Of a stretch of DNA of 39,999 nt, positions 31,413 to 38,781 are shown in pieces. The notes beneath the pieces were generated by a model, which worked only from the letters and a program-made list of their open reading frames with translations, ran no database searches and was not told the origin of the DNA. Position 1 is the first letter of the stretch; each line of letters opens with the position of its first letter. Both the position numbers and the translations under genes were made by a program. Origin of the DNA: Planctomycetota bacterium (GTDB lineage: Bacteria > Planctomycetota > Planctomycetia > Pirellulales > Lacipirellulaceae); contig JABDGM010000034.1 in NCBI GenBank assembly GCA_013286045.1, positions 1,236 through 41,234 on the forward strand, in the 5' to 3' direction.

Positions 31413-32651
31413 ATGGCCAAGCCCGGCGCAAACGGCGAATCGCAACCACCACGCGGACAAACTGCGGCCAATGTCCCAAGCGCGATCGCCAAACCGATCG
31501 CCGCCGCCGATTACTTCGCGCTCGCAACTTTTCTCCAACGCCGCGAGCAAATGCAACGGGGCCACAAGCGCGACACACACAGCGAAGCAGTGCGCACCGC
31601 AGGCGAACTCTACCACAATCGCGATTACGTCGCAGCCTACGAATCCTTCAAACCCGTGTATGACCGCATCTCCACGGACATGCAGCGCGTTCTGGCGCGC
31701 AACATCGAAATCGAAGCAAAGAAGATGGCCGCCGAGCAGGGCAAGTCGCTCGCGGTCGCCAAAGAAAATGTTCAGCAGATGAGGGCCCATGCCCAACAGC
31801 TCTCGGATCAATTCGAAAGACTGCGGCAAGAATTGGAAAGCAAACCACTCGTTCGATTGCACATTAAGCGCGGCAGAATCGTCGTCACCGAGACTCCGAA
31901 GCCTCAAGAATCATCACCCACAACGTTCAGCAGCGGCGAAGAAACGCGCGTCGAAGCAAAACCGAGTGAGACCCTTGAGTTTTCAGTCGGGCCCGATCGC
32001 TATAGAAAAGCGCCGTACGACCCTCCGAAAATCGGCAACATGTATTCGGTTCGCGACAAATCGCAGGCCGAGAGAATTATTCGGGTCATCGCCACGAGCG
32101 ACGACGGAGCACAGGTGCAAGTCGACATACTCGAGGAGGGAGCGGCCAAAAAAGCCATTACGCTCACGGCGGAGTCATTGGCGCGCCAAGCTGCCAAAGG
32201 CTGGTGCCATTTGCTCGTGCCGGTCGCTACGCAGGCCCAAGCATCGACCAAACCCCGGCACCCGGCAGCACGTGCGATCGCCGACGGCAAAACGATGCGC
32301 ATCGACATCCAGAATTTCGGTCGCCTTTGCGGCACCGTCGCGATCGCGAACATCAAATACAACACGCAGGTCATCAAAGACGTCGCCGACGGCTCGTTCC
32401 GCGCGGGTGAATATGAGAAAGCCTTTCTGACATTCGAACAGCTCGTCACTGGATTCTCGTCGGCGATAAATATGGGCCGTCAAGAAATCTCCGATGGACG
32501 GCGCCAATTGATCGCAGATAAAGGCCGCTTAAGCGGCAAGGAAGTTCAAGAACGCACCGCGCTACTCGTTCGCCGCGAGCAAAGAATTTTCTCCGCCGAG
32601 CGAGAATTCTCCGCCATTCTCGAAGGCCTGCGCATGTTTATGATGAGGTAA
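31413..32651 (+). CDS. Coiled-coil protein of unknown function
   Basis: A 412-residue soluble protein that I do not recognise. Residues 1-40 are Pro/Ala-rich. Residues 45-150 are helical and include EAVRTAGELYHNRDYVAAYESFKPVYDRI, which is TPR-like, and QMRAHAQQLSDQFERLRQELESK, a coiled coil. Residues 150-290 are more beta-like and charged (RLHIKRGRIVVTETPKPQESS, RIIRVIATSDDGAQVQVDILEEGAAKKAITL). The C-terminus (residues 310-412) is helical (SFRAGEYEKAFLTFEQLVTGFSSAINMGRQEISDGRRQL). The ATG at 31413 directly follows a TATAAT box, implying a leaderless message. It stands alone, divergent from the DUF4337 gene; a hairpin (32688-32705) without a T run lies downstream. No signal peptide. Confidence 0.75.
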   Translation: MAKPGANGESQPPRGQTAANVPSAIAKPIAAADYFALATFLQRREQMQRGHKRDTHSEAVRTAGELYHNRDYVAAYESFKPVYDRISTDMQRVLARNIEIEAKKMAAEQGKSLAVAKENVQQMRAHAQQLSDQFERLRQELESKPLVRLHIKRGRIVVTETPKPQESSPTTFSSGEETRVEAKPSETLEFSVGPDRYRKAPYDPPKIGNMYSVRDKSQAERIIRVIATSDDGAQVQVDILEEGAAKKAITLTAESLARQAAKGWCHLLVPVATQAQASTKPRHPAARAIADGKTMRIDIQNFGRLCGTVAIANIKYNTQVIKDVADGSFRAGEYEKAFLTFEQLVTGFSSAINMGRQEISDGRRQLIADKGRLSGKEVQERTALLVRREQRIFSAEREFSAILEGLRMFMMR

Positions 32652-32687
32652 GAGTGACTTCACGCGACTCATCCAACCCCGTTGTAG

Positions 32688-32705
32688 CTGGCCTCTTTGA
32701 GGCCG
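32688..32705. repeat. Small GGCCTC-TTT-GAGGCC hairpin
   Basis: CTGGCCTC-TTT-GAGGCCGG forms an 8-bp stem (one G-T pair) 37 bases after the stop of the coiled-coil gene. There is no T run, so it is more like a single REP-type palindrome than a terminator. It may still stabilise the mRNA 3' end. Confidence 0.4.
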
Positions 32706-32770
32706 GGCTCGCAGTTTGCCGCAGTCACAGACCCCACCCACAGTCTTGAATTTACTTCTAACTCGCCGTC

Positions 32771-32813
32771 GAAACGAAAAGAGCCGCGAGGGAAGAGGTG
32801 ACCCCCGCGGCTC
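32771..32813 (-). terminator. Intrinsic terminator of PEP-CTERM gene 2
   Basis: On the minus strand GAGCCGCG (32813-32806) and CGCGGCTC (32788-32781) form a perfect 8-bp stem with a 17-base loop, followed by TTTTCGTTTC. It lies 72 bases past the stop codon of the PEP-CTERM gene. Confidence 0.8.
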
Positions 32814-32885
32814 GATAGTGTGGGCTCAGATCTCTGGCCCAGCAACTCACATCACATCAATTTCAAAAGTCGACGCGGCTTCAAC

Positions 32886-33791
32886 TCATTCTTTGCGACC
32901 GCGGCCAGAGAACTTACGTGTATTCACGAACACGAGCGCGCAAAGACCGAGTAGCGTACAAGTGGCCGGTTCGGGAACCGCCGGCGTTATCGACATGATC
33001 AGCAGCTCCGGCGCACCGCTAAATAGCTGAATAACTCCCGTCACGTTGACCGGACCTCTTGCTATCGGAGTGCCGAACAAATTCTGCGTGTTGGGAAGAT
33101 TCGCACTGTTGGGATACGAGTACGTGGTCGGATTGTAGAACCCTGTCAGAGTATTCGACGCGCCATCCGTGAGCGTCACACTAACATTCGTCGTGCCGTA
33201 GTTTCCCGAAATGAGGCTCGAAACCGCGACGTTCTCCACGGTCACGAGATGTCCAGCGAAGCTCGGAAACGGGTTACCAGCGGTCGGTTGCGTCGTGTAT
33301 CCGGCCATCGACGGAATCGTCTGGACCAGCGGTGCCGGCACCGAGTTGCCCGAAGAAATCTTGGTGATTGCCGTTGGCGTTCCCATTTCTGGGATTCCGT
33401 TGAACGGCGAATTGGGGCCAGATATCGTCAGCTGGTCACCCACAGCGGGAACGTATCCTCCCACCAGCGTGCCGGCAACGGGAGTTGCAAACACATCCTG
33501 GGAGCCAGTCCCGTCATCAACGAGAAAGATATATCGGGTCGTCGCGACACCATTAAACGTGCCCGGCACCGAAAGCACGGCGCTTACCACCGGATTTTGA
33601 TCAAGCGTGATCGCCGTTCCGCTGGCGGTCAACTGCGCCGCAGCAATACTGCTTGCCTTAGCGTTGGTAGAGCCGACGCAAGCGGCGCCCAAAACCAGGC
33701 CGGCAATCATAAGCCGGCGATTACTGCTCAGCGCCATTCCGGACGCGACACGCGTCAGAAATGCACACATAGATTTCACATTCGTTCTCAT
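32886..33791 (-). CDS. PEP-CTERM sorting-signal protein 2
   Basis: A 301-residue exported protein. The long signal region (residues 1-46, with ALSSNRRLMIAGLVLGAACVGSTNAKA) is followed by a beta-rich body. That body reads TASGTAITLDQNPVVSAVLSVPGTFNGVATTRYIFLVDDGTGSQDVFA and GGYVPAVGDQLTISGPNSPFNGIPEM, with the look of an OB-fold of the kind found in exported nucleases, though no nuclease motif is seen. The PEP-CTERM signal is VPEPATCTLLGLCALVFVNTRKFSGRGRKE. AAGGA lies seven bases before the ATG at 33791, so the longer in-frame start (33926) is discarded. It follows PEP-CTERM gene 3 by 174 bases on the same strand. It is a likely surface or matrix protein. Confidence 0.9.
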   Translation of the reverse strand: MRTNVKSMCAFLTRVASGMALSSNRRLMIAGLVLGAACVGSTNAKASSIAAAQLTASGTAITLDQNPVVSAVLSVPGTFNGVATTRYIFLVDDGTGSQDVFATPVAGTLVGGYVPAVGDQLTISGPNSPFNGIPEMGTPTAITKISSGNSVPAPLVQTIPSMAGYTTQPTAGNPFPSFAGHLVTVENVAVSSLISGNYGTTNVSVTLTDGASNTLTGFYNPTTYSYPNSANLPNTQNLFGTPIARGPVNVTGVIQLFSGAPELLIMSITPAVPEPATCTLLGLCALVFVNTRKFSGRGRKE

Positions 33792-33965
33792 TGGCAGATC
33801 CTTGACTTCGTCGATGTTGAATGGAAAGGAAAGGAAAACTTCAAATACTAAACCGATTGCAGACGTTCTTTTTGAGCACAAATCTCCTTTCGGAAAAATG
33901 GAACTTCGCCCGACAACTCCTCTCAAGAAAACCAGGCATCGTTTCCAATAAATCAGGATTCCGGG

Positions 33966-35309
33966 CTACTGATGAAGGCGCCTACCAGCCAAAACCCAGC
34001 ATGAGGCGAAAGTGAGCAGCAGAATGCTTGCCGGTTCCGGCACCGCCGCAGGGGTCGCTAAGCTTGAACCGCTTCCGGCGCCGGCGCTCGCGCCGAAGTT
34101 GGCGCGCCAGTCCGTATAGCCCTGCGCCCCGTTGATGCCGGTATCCCGCCAGACGACATAGTCTCTCGCGTCGACTTTGCCATCGTGGTTGTAGTCGCCG
34201 GTAAGTCCTGCTGCTGCGCCGAAGCCAATATCGAGTCCGCTGAATGAAGCCAGCGTCGACGACGTGTACCAATCGATCGAAGAATTGTCGGTCAACGTAG
34301 CTGGATTCAGCACGTTCGCAGCAGGAATGAAGTCGATCGCTCCGCCAAGTGTTCCCGTGCCGCCAAATGAGCTAATGAACAGGTTGCCATTCTTGTCCAG
34401 CGCAAGATCACGGGCTGTGTTGATCGACGTGCTCAAATCGATCGTTTTGACGACGTTGTAGCCGGCAGTCGGATCGATCACATAAAGTTTATTAAGCGTC
34501 ACCCCCGATACCTGAGCGCCATAATCGGCGTAGATATACTTCGAAACGCTCGTATTGTACGCGAGCGACGTGAAGTTCGCGTTCGTACCCAACGTCGGGT
34601 CAACGTCCTTCACCATCGTCAGCGCAGCGGTCGTCGCGTTCACTTCGTAGAGTTTGCCGAGAGCCGAAAACACCAGCCCCGTAGAGTTGTCCTTCCAGGC
34701 TGCGCCTACGGTGTGCGTAAAATCCTCGGGGATTGAGGTAGCACTTTCTCGAGCACCGCTCGCAGCCGGAGCTCCGCCGCCCGCGCCGTCGCCGGCCGTG
34801 TAGTTGTAAACCAAGGCAGTCCCCGAATCGTAGCCAGTCGCCAAAATCTTCGTGTTGTCGGGGCTCACCGCCACTTCGCCAAGCCGCGTCACCGTCACCG
34901 TACCGCCGGTAGCCGTTCCCGTGTCGACGATGAGCGTTGGCGCTGGTACCGGATCACTGCCCTGCGTGGCGTAACTGAAGATCTGCCCCCCGCCAGCGGC
35001 AGTTCCAAAGTCGACGGCGAGCAGGTTGCCGTGGGCGTTGTGGAGCACGCCGCCGAGATTATCGAATTTCACTACTTCGAGAAATGGCGTACTCTGCCAA
35101 GGACTGGTGAGCTTCGCTCCACCACCTGCCGTGGCGGGGCCGCGTACTAATTCGACGGTAGCTGCGGCGTTTGAATTACTTAGTCCGAAAACTAAGTCTC
35201 CTGCTTGCGGAAGATCAGCTCGCGCTATACGCTGACTTGCGACAGCAGTCGCCAAGGTTGTTATTAGAAGGGCGACACTCTTCAGGCGCGCAACATCGAT
35301 GGTTGACAT
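33966..35309 (-). CDS. PEP-CTERM protein 3 with dockerin-like calcium loop
   Basis: A 447-residue exported protein. The signal peptide is about residues 1-31 (VALLITTLATAVASQRIARA). The body has beta-propeller-like repeats (GGVLHNAHGNLLAVDFG, RLGEVAVSPDNTKILATGYDSGTALVYNY, TARDLALDKNGNLFISSFGG). At residues 372-384 DYNHDGKVDARDY forms an EF-hand/dockerin-type loop, followed by VVWRDTGINGAQGYTDWRANFG, the single-dockerin module common in planctomycetes. The PEP-CTERM signal is residues 423-447 (VPEPASILLLTFASCWVLAGRR). The ATG at 35309 begins MSTIDVARL. It is upstream of PEP-CTERM gene 2 on the same strand. It likely acts at the cell surface with calcium-dependent contacts. Confidence 0.92.
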   Translation of the reverse strand: MSTIDVARLKSVALLITTLATAVASQRIARADLPQAGDLVFGLSNSNAAATVELVRGPATAGGGAKLTSPWQSTPFLEVVKFDNLGGVLHNAHGNLLAVDFGTAAGGGQIFSYATQGSDPVPAPTLIVDTGTATGGTVTVTRLGEVAVSPDNTKILATGYDSGTALVYNYTAGDGAGGGAPAASGARESATSIPEDFTHTVGAAWKDNSTGLVFSALGKLYEVNATTAALTMVKDVDPTLGTNANFTSLAYNTSVSKYIYADYGAQVSGVTLNKLYVIDPTAGYNVVKTIDLSTSINTARDLALDKNGNLFISSFGGTGTLGGAIDFIPAANVLNPATLTDNSSIDWYTSSTLASFSGLDIGFGAAAGLTGDYNHDGKVDARDYVVWRDTGINGAQGYTDWRANFGASAGAGSGSSLATPAAVPEPASILLLTFASCWVLAGRRLHQ

Positions 35310-35408
35310 GGGTTCTCCTCATGCACATCGCCTGCTCTTTCACGCCACGCCAACCCGTCGAATGTCTGTTCGACAAACGACTGTGCTTCAACTTCTAACT
35401 CATCCCGG

Positions 35409-35436
35409 TTGACATTTCAATTACCAAATAAGAATT
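35409..35436 (+). promoter_or_regulatory. Possible promoter upstream of DUF1559 gene 2
   Basis: TTGACA (35409-35414), 16 bases, AGAATT (35431-35436) is a -35/-10 pair with a perfect -35 and a poor -10. It lies about 110 bases before the ATG at 35545. A chance match is possible. Confidence 0.25.
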
Positions 35437-35544
35437 CTCAGGCGAATTCATCAAAGCTTCACGAGTCTGCATCAATATGACGCCGGCGTCTAACTAGGTT
35501 GACGTGTTTTAATCTACAGGCGAATCGATACGAGGACCGAGTCG

Positions 35545-36567
35545 ATGTCTACTCGATCTGTACGGGGAAAGTGCGCGTTTACATTGGTCGAATTGCTCGT
35601 CGTGATCGCGATCATCGGGATCTTGGTCGCGCTGTTGCTCCCGGCTATTCAAGCTGCGCGCGCAGCGGCGAGGCGCGCTCAGTGCGCTAACAACATCAAG
35701 CAACTCGGACTGGCGGCGGAGAATTTCCTTTCTGCCAAGAAGGTCTTCCCAGTCGGACTCCAAGGCCCGAGCATAACTGGTAGTGACGCCCTGAATGGGC
35801 CGGTGTGGACGAACGTGTTTATCGAGCTCATGCCCTATATTGAGCAGGACAATCTTCAGACAGCGTTCGACAAGAAAACCGCGACTGGCAATTTTGCCGG
35901 TAACAACACAGGCACTGCCGGCGCCACGAATACGATCGCCGCTCAAATCGTCGTAAACTTCCGCTGCCCTTCGAGCCTAAATCCGACCCAAAGCACCGTA
36001 AGCGGTTTCATCTTTGGCAACAACGATTATGCCGGCAACGGCGGTACGCGCGTCTATGCGCCTGTAGCCGATACCCGCAGGAGATTCGCTGCCGGCAAAC
36101 CTCCTAACTCAGCGGTTCTCATTGCGGACAAGCCAACCTACAACGATGGATTGTTTAACCTCGTGGAACGCGGCGATTCTGGGACCGGCATTAAGCAGGT
36201 CACCGATGGTCTCAGTAAAACGTTCATGTTCGGTGAAAGAAGCCGCGACGACCCCAACGACGCTGTCTCACACGCTTCAAGTTACCCCCTCGAGTCATGG
36301 TGCGGCTGGGCATGGACCTCGAATGTCAACTCCACCGGCGACAATTTGGGACATTCGGCGGTCGCGATCAATTTCATGATGCCGCCGGGCCCGGCTAATA
36401 GCCAAGATGCAAATGATCGAATTTGCGCCTGGGGCAGCTACCACCCGGGCGGCGCCAATTTCTGCATGGCGGATGCTTCCGTCAGCTACTTGACTGACTC
36501 GACCGATCTCACCGTCTTGCAGTCACTCTCGACTATCCGCGGTAACGAAATCACCAATAATCCGTAG
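35545..36567 (+). CDS. DUF1559 protein with type IV pilin-like N-terminus (copy 2)
   Basis: A 340-residue exported protein. The leader is [11 protein letters not shown], followed by [51 protein letters not shown], the standard DUF1559 start. The residue before the cleaved bond is Ala11 in place of the usual Gly, which prepilin peptidases tolerate. [33 protein letters not shown] and [19 protein letters not shown] are family motifs; the last is the H-x9-DG region with Asp-Ala in place of Asp-Gly. GAGGA stands ten bases before the ATG. It shares about 340-residue length and layout with the copy at 4731-5795 but differs widely in sequence, so it is an old duplicate. It is divergent from PEP-CTERM gene 3. 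Confidence 0.93.
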   Translation: MSTRSVRGKCAFTLVELLVVIAIIGILVALLLPAIQAARAAARRAQCANNIKQLGLAAENFLSAKKVFPVGLQGPSITGSDALNGPVWTNVFIELMPYIEQDNLQTAFDKKTATGNFAGNNTGTAGATNTIAAQIVVNFRCPSSLNPTQSTVSGFIFGNNDYAGNGGTRVYAPVADTRRRFAAGKPPNSAVLIADKPTYNDGLFNLVERGDSGTGIKQVTDGLSKTFMFGERSRDDPNDAVSHASSYPLESWCGWAWTSNVNSTGDNLGHSAVAINFMMPPGPANSQDANDRICAWGSYHPGGANFCMADASVSYLTDSTDLTVLQSLSTIRGNEITNNP

Positions 36568-36654
36568 CCGGACACCTCGCCGGATCATTCGACACTGGCC
36601 GTCGCAAGCGGTTCGACCTACGCTAGATGCATTCATAAAACTGGATGCGTCCAC

Positions 36655-37482
36655 ATGAATCGCCCGCGCCGAACGTCACTGATTCTTATCTTTACACTCA
36701 CCATCACCGGCAGGGCACTTGCCGCTGACGCGCCGGCTGTCACACCGCTACTAAATGCGCACGCGCACAATGACTACGAGCACGAGCATCCTCTGTTCGA
36801 CGCTCTTGACCAGGGATTCGCGAGCGTTGAAGCAGACGTTTACCCAGTCGACGGCGAGTTGCTCGTCGGGCATAACCGCCGCGATTTGAAACCTGAACGC
36901 ACGCTGGAGTCGCTCTACCTGGCGCCGCTGGCTGAACGCGCTGAAAAAAACGGCGGCCACGTCTTCCCGCAAGTCACGCGTTTCTTTTTGCTCATCGACT
37001 TCAAAGCCGACCCACCGGAAACGTACCGCCTTCTGCAACAACTCTTAGATAAGCACGCCAGCTTGTTCACATCGATCGAAAACGATCACGTGCATCCAGC
37101 CGCCATCACGGTGGTCTTAACCGGTAACCGACCCAAACTCGATCCCAACGATAAATCGCTGCGCTACGTTGGCCTCGATGGCCGCATCTCCGAGCTCGAG
37201 AATGGCACGCCCGCCCACTTCATGCCGATGGTCAGCGACTCCTGGCGACCCCAGTTTCACTGGGACGGCTCGGGCGAAATGCCCTCCACGGAGCGCGCCA
37301 AACTCGTGGAAATCGTCGCGAAAGCGCATGCCGCCGGCCGAGTGGTACGTTTCTGGGCCACACCCGAAAACGAAAACCTGTGGCGAGAGCTCCGCGCCGA
37401 CGGCGTCGATTTGCTCAATACCGACCAACTCGCCCGTCTGGCGAAGTTCTTGAACGCTTCATCCGCGCCGCAACACCCATAA
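36655..37482 (+). CDS. Exported PI-PLC/GDPD-superfamily protein (AIM6-like)
   Basis: A 275-residue exported protein. Residues 1-23 are a signal peptide (SLILIFTLTITGRALAA). The catalytic domain begins LLNAHAHNDYEHEHPLFDALDQGFASVEADVYPVDGELLVGHN. It holds the His38 of HNDY, the acidic residues of VEADVY and the His of GHN expected for the phosphatidylinositol-phospholipase C / glycerophosphodiester phosphodiesterase TIM barrel of the AIM6 group. FFLLIDFKAD and YVGLDGRIS are further barrel strands, and VVRFWATPENENLWRELRADGVDLLNTD closes it. It lies 87 bases after DUF1559 gene 2 and 17 bases before the esterase gene. It is likely to cleave a phosphodiester in the periplasm; the true substrate is unknown. 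Confidence 0.87.
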   Translation: MNRPRRTSLILIFTLTITGRALAADAPAVTPLLNAHAHNDYEHEHPLFDALDQGFASVEADVYPVDGELLVGHNRRDLKPERTLESLYLAPLAERAEKNGGHVFPQVTRFFLLIDFKADPPETYRLLQQLLDKHASLFTSIENDHVHPAAITVVLTGNRPKLDPNDKSLRYVGLDGRISELENGTPAHFMPMVSDSWRPQFHWDGSGEMPSTERAKLVEIVAKAHAAGRVVRFWATPENENLWRELRADGVDLLNTDQLARLAKFLNASSAPQHP

Positions 37483-37499
37483 TTCACACTCCGGCAGCC

Positions 37500-38702
37500 A
37501 TGCGATTAATCTTCGCAATCACCTTGCTTGCTGCCCTGACGATCGAAAGCGTTTCCGCAGGCGCGAAGCCGATTCATATCGTCGTGCGAGTTCCAAACGA
37601 TACGCCGGCGAGCACACAAATCTTCCTAGCCGGGTCGCTTACCACTGTCGGCATTTGGAAAGCGGATGGTTTGAAGCTTAAGCGGCAAGAGGATGGAACG
37701 TACGCAGGTGATATCGATCTCGACTCCGGTCAAACGCTCGAATACAAAATCACGCGCGGCGATTGGTCAACCGTAGAAAAGCAATCCGATGGAAGCGAAC
37801 GGCCGAATCGAACGCTTACCGCAGGTGCCGATACGAACTCGCTCGCTATCACGGTCGAAAGCTGGGCAACCGGAACAGTGAGTGAAAATCACCCCACGAC
37901 CGTCGTCGGCACATTAAAACTCCATCGGCTCGATTCCCAAGCACTCGGTCAGCAGCGATTCATACGAGTGTGGCTACCGCCCGATTACAACGCCGACGGG
38001 GTCCGCCGCTTCGCTGTACTTTATATGCAGGATGGCCAGAACTGTTTCGATCGCGCCACCAGCGCTTTCGGCAACGAGTGGGAAATCGATGAATCGATCA
38101 CCAAACTCATTTCCGAAAAGCACATCCCACCGCTAATCGTTGTCGGTGTCGACAATGGTCTCACACGGCGGGCCGACGAATACACGTTCGATGCCGACGG
38201 CGCACAGGGAGGCGGCAAAGCTGCATCGTATGCCAAATTCCTGCTTACCGAAGTCAAGCCATTCGTCGACAACACTTACCGTACGGAACCCGAACCAGCC
38301 CACACTCACATTGGCGGCTCGTCGCTGGGCGGGCTTGTCTCGCTCGAGATCGTCCGGCGCAATCCAAATACCTTCAGCGGCGTGATCGCGATGTCGCCCG
38401 CCCTCGGATGGGCCGATGAATCGCTTACCAAAGCCATCGACAACGCCCCTGGCGGCTTACAAACGGCGCGCGGGTGGCTGGACATCGGGGCCCGCGAAGG
38501 TGAGCCGCAAAGCGAAGCCGGCCCGATCGGCAAGAACAGCCAGCACTACGTCGATGCGGCGCGACGACTCGACGCGATCCTGACAAAACATCACATCGCT
38601 CACCGGTTCACGATCGATGATCTGCACGCAGCGCACAACGAGCCCGCCTGGGCAGGCCGCTTTCCGCAAGCGATTTCCTATCTCCTGAACGCGAAGGAGT
38701 GA
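37500..38702 (+). CDS. Exported esterase (enterochelin esterase/EstD type) with N-terminal starch-binding-like domain
   Basis: A 400-residue exported enzyme. Residues 1-20 are a signal peptide (LIFAITLLAALTIESVSA). Residues 25-115 resemble a CBM20-type domain: HIVVRVPNDTPASTQIFLAGSLTTVGIW, LEYKITRGDWSTVEKQSDGSERPNRTL. From about 140 comes the esterase domain: FIRVWLPPDYNADGVRRFAVLYMQDGQNCFD. The nucleophile elbow is GGSSLGGL (about residue 274), and the His lies in HAAHNEPAW (about 378). This is the enterochelin esterase/feruloyl esterase-type alpha/beta hydrolase. The ATG at 37500 is chosen over a longer in-frame start inside the previous gene because it gives the signal peptide. It follows the PI-PLC-like gene by 17 bases, so they are one operon. 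Confidence 0.9.
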   Translation: MRLIFAITLLAALTIESVSAGAKPIHIVVRVPNDTPASTQIFLAGSLTTVGIWKADGLKLKRQEDGTYAGDIDLDSGQTLEYKITRGDWSTVEKQSDGSERPNRTLTAGADTNSLAITVESWATGTVSENHPTTVVGTLKLHRLDSQALGQQRFIRVWLPPDYNADGVRRFAVLYMQDGQNCFDRATSAFGNEWEIDESITKLISEKHIPPLIVVGVDNGLTRRADEYTFDADGAQGGGKAASYAKFLLTEVKPFVDNTYRTEPEPAHTHIGGSSLGGLVSLEIVRRNPNTFSGVIAMSPALGWADESLTKAIDNAPGGLQTARGWLDIGAREGEPQSEAGPIGKNSQHYVDAARRLDAILTKHHIAHRFTIDDLHAAHNEPAWAGRFPQAISYLLNAKE

Positions 38703-38769
38703 CGTGTCCGACTCAATGCGGCGGCGACGGCCGCAATTCACCGCGCTACTAGTCGAACGTTATAAGGGT

Positions 38770-38775
38770 TAGAAT
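38770..38775 (+). promoter_or_regulatory. TAGAAT -10-like box six bases before the monooxygenase ATG
   Basis: TAGAAT matches the -10 consensus at five of six positions. Its spacing to the ATG (six bases) is the same as that of the TATAAT box at 31401 to its gene. No Shine-Dalgarno can fit between. Confidence 0.4.
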
Positions 38776-38781
38776 TCCAGC

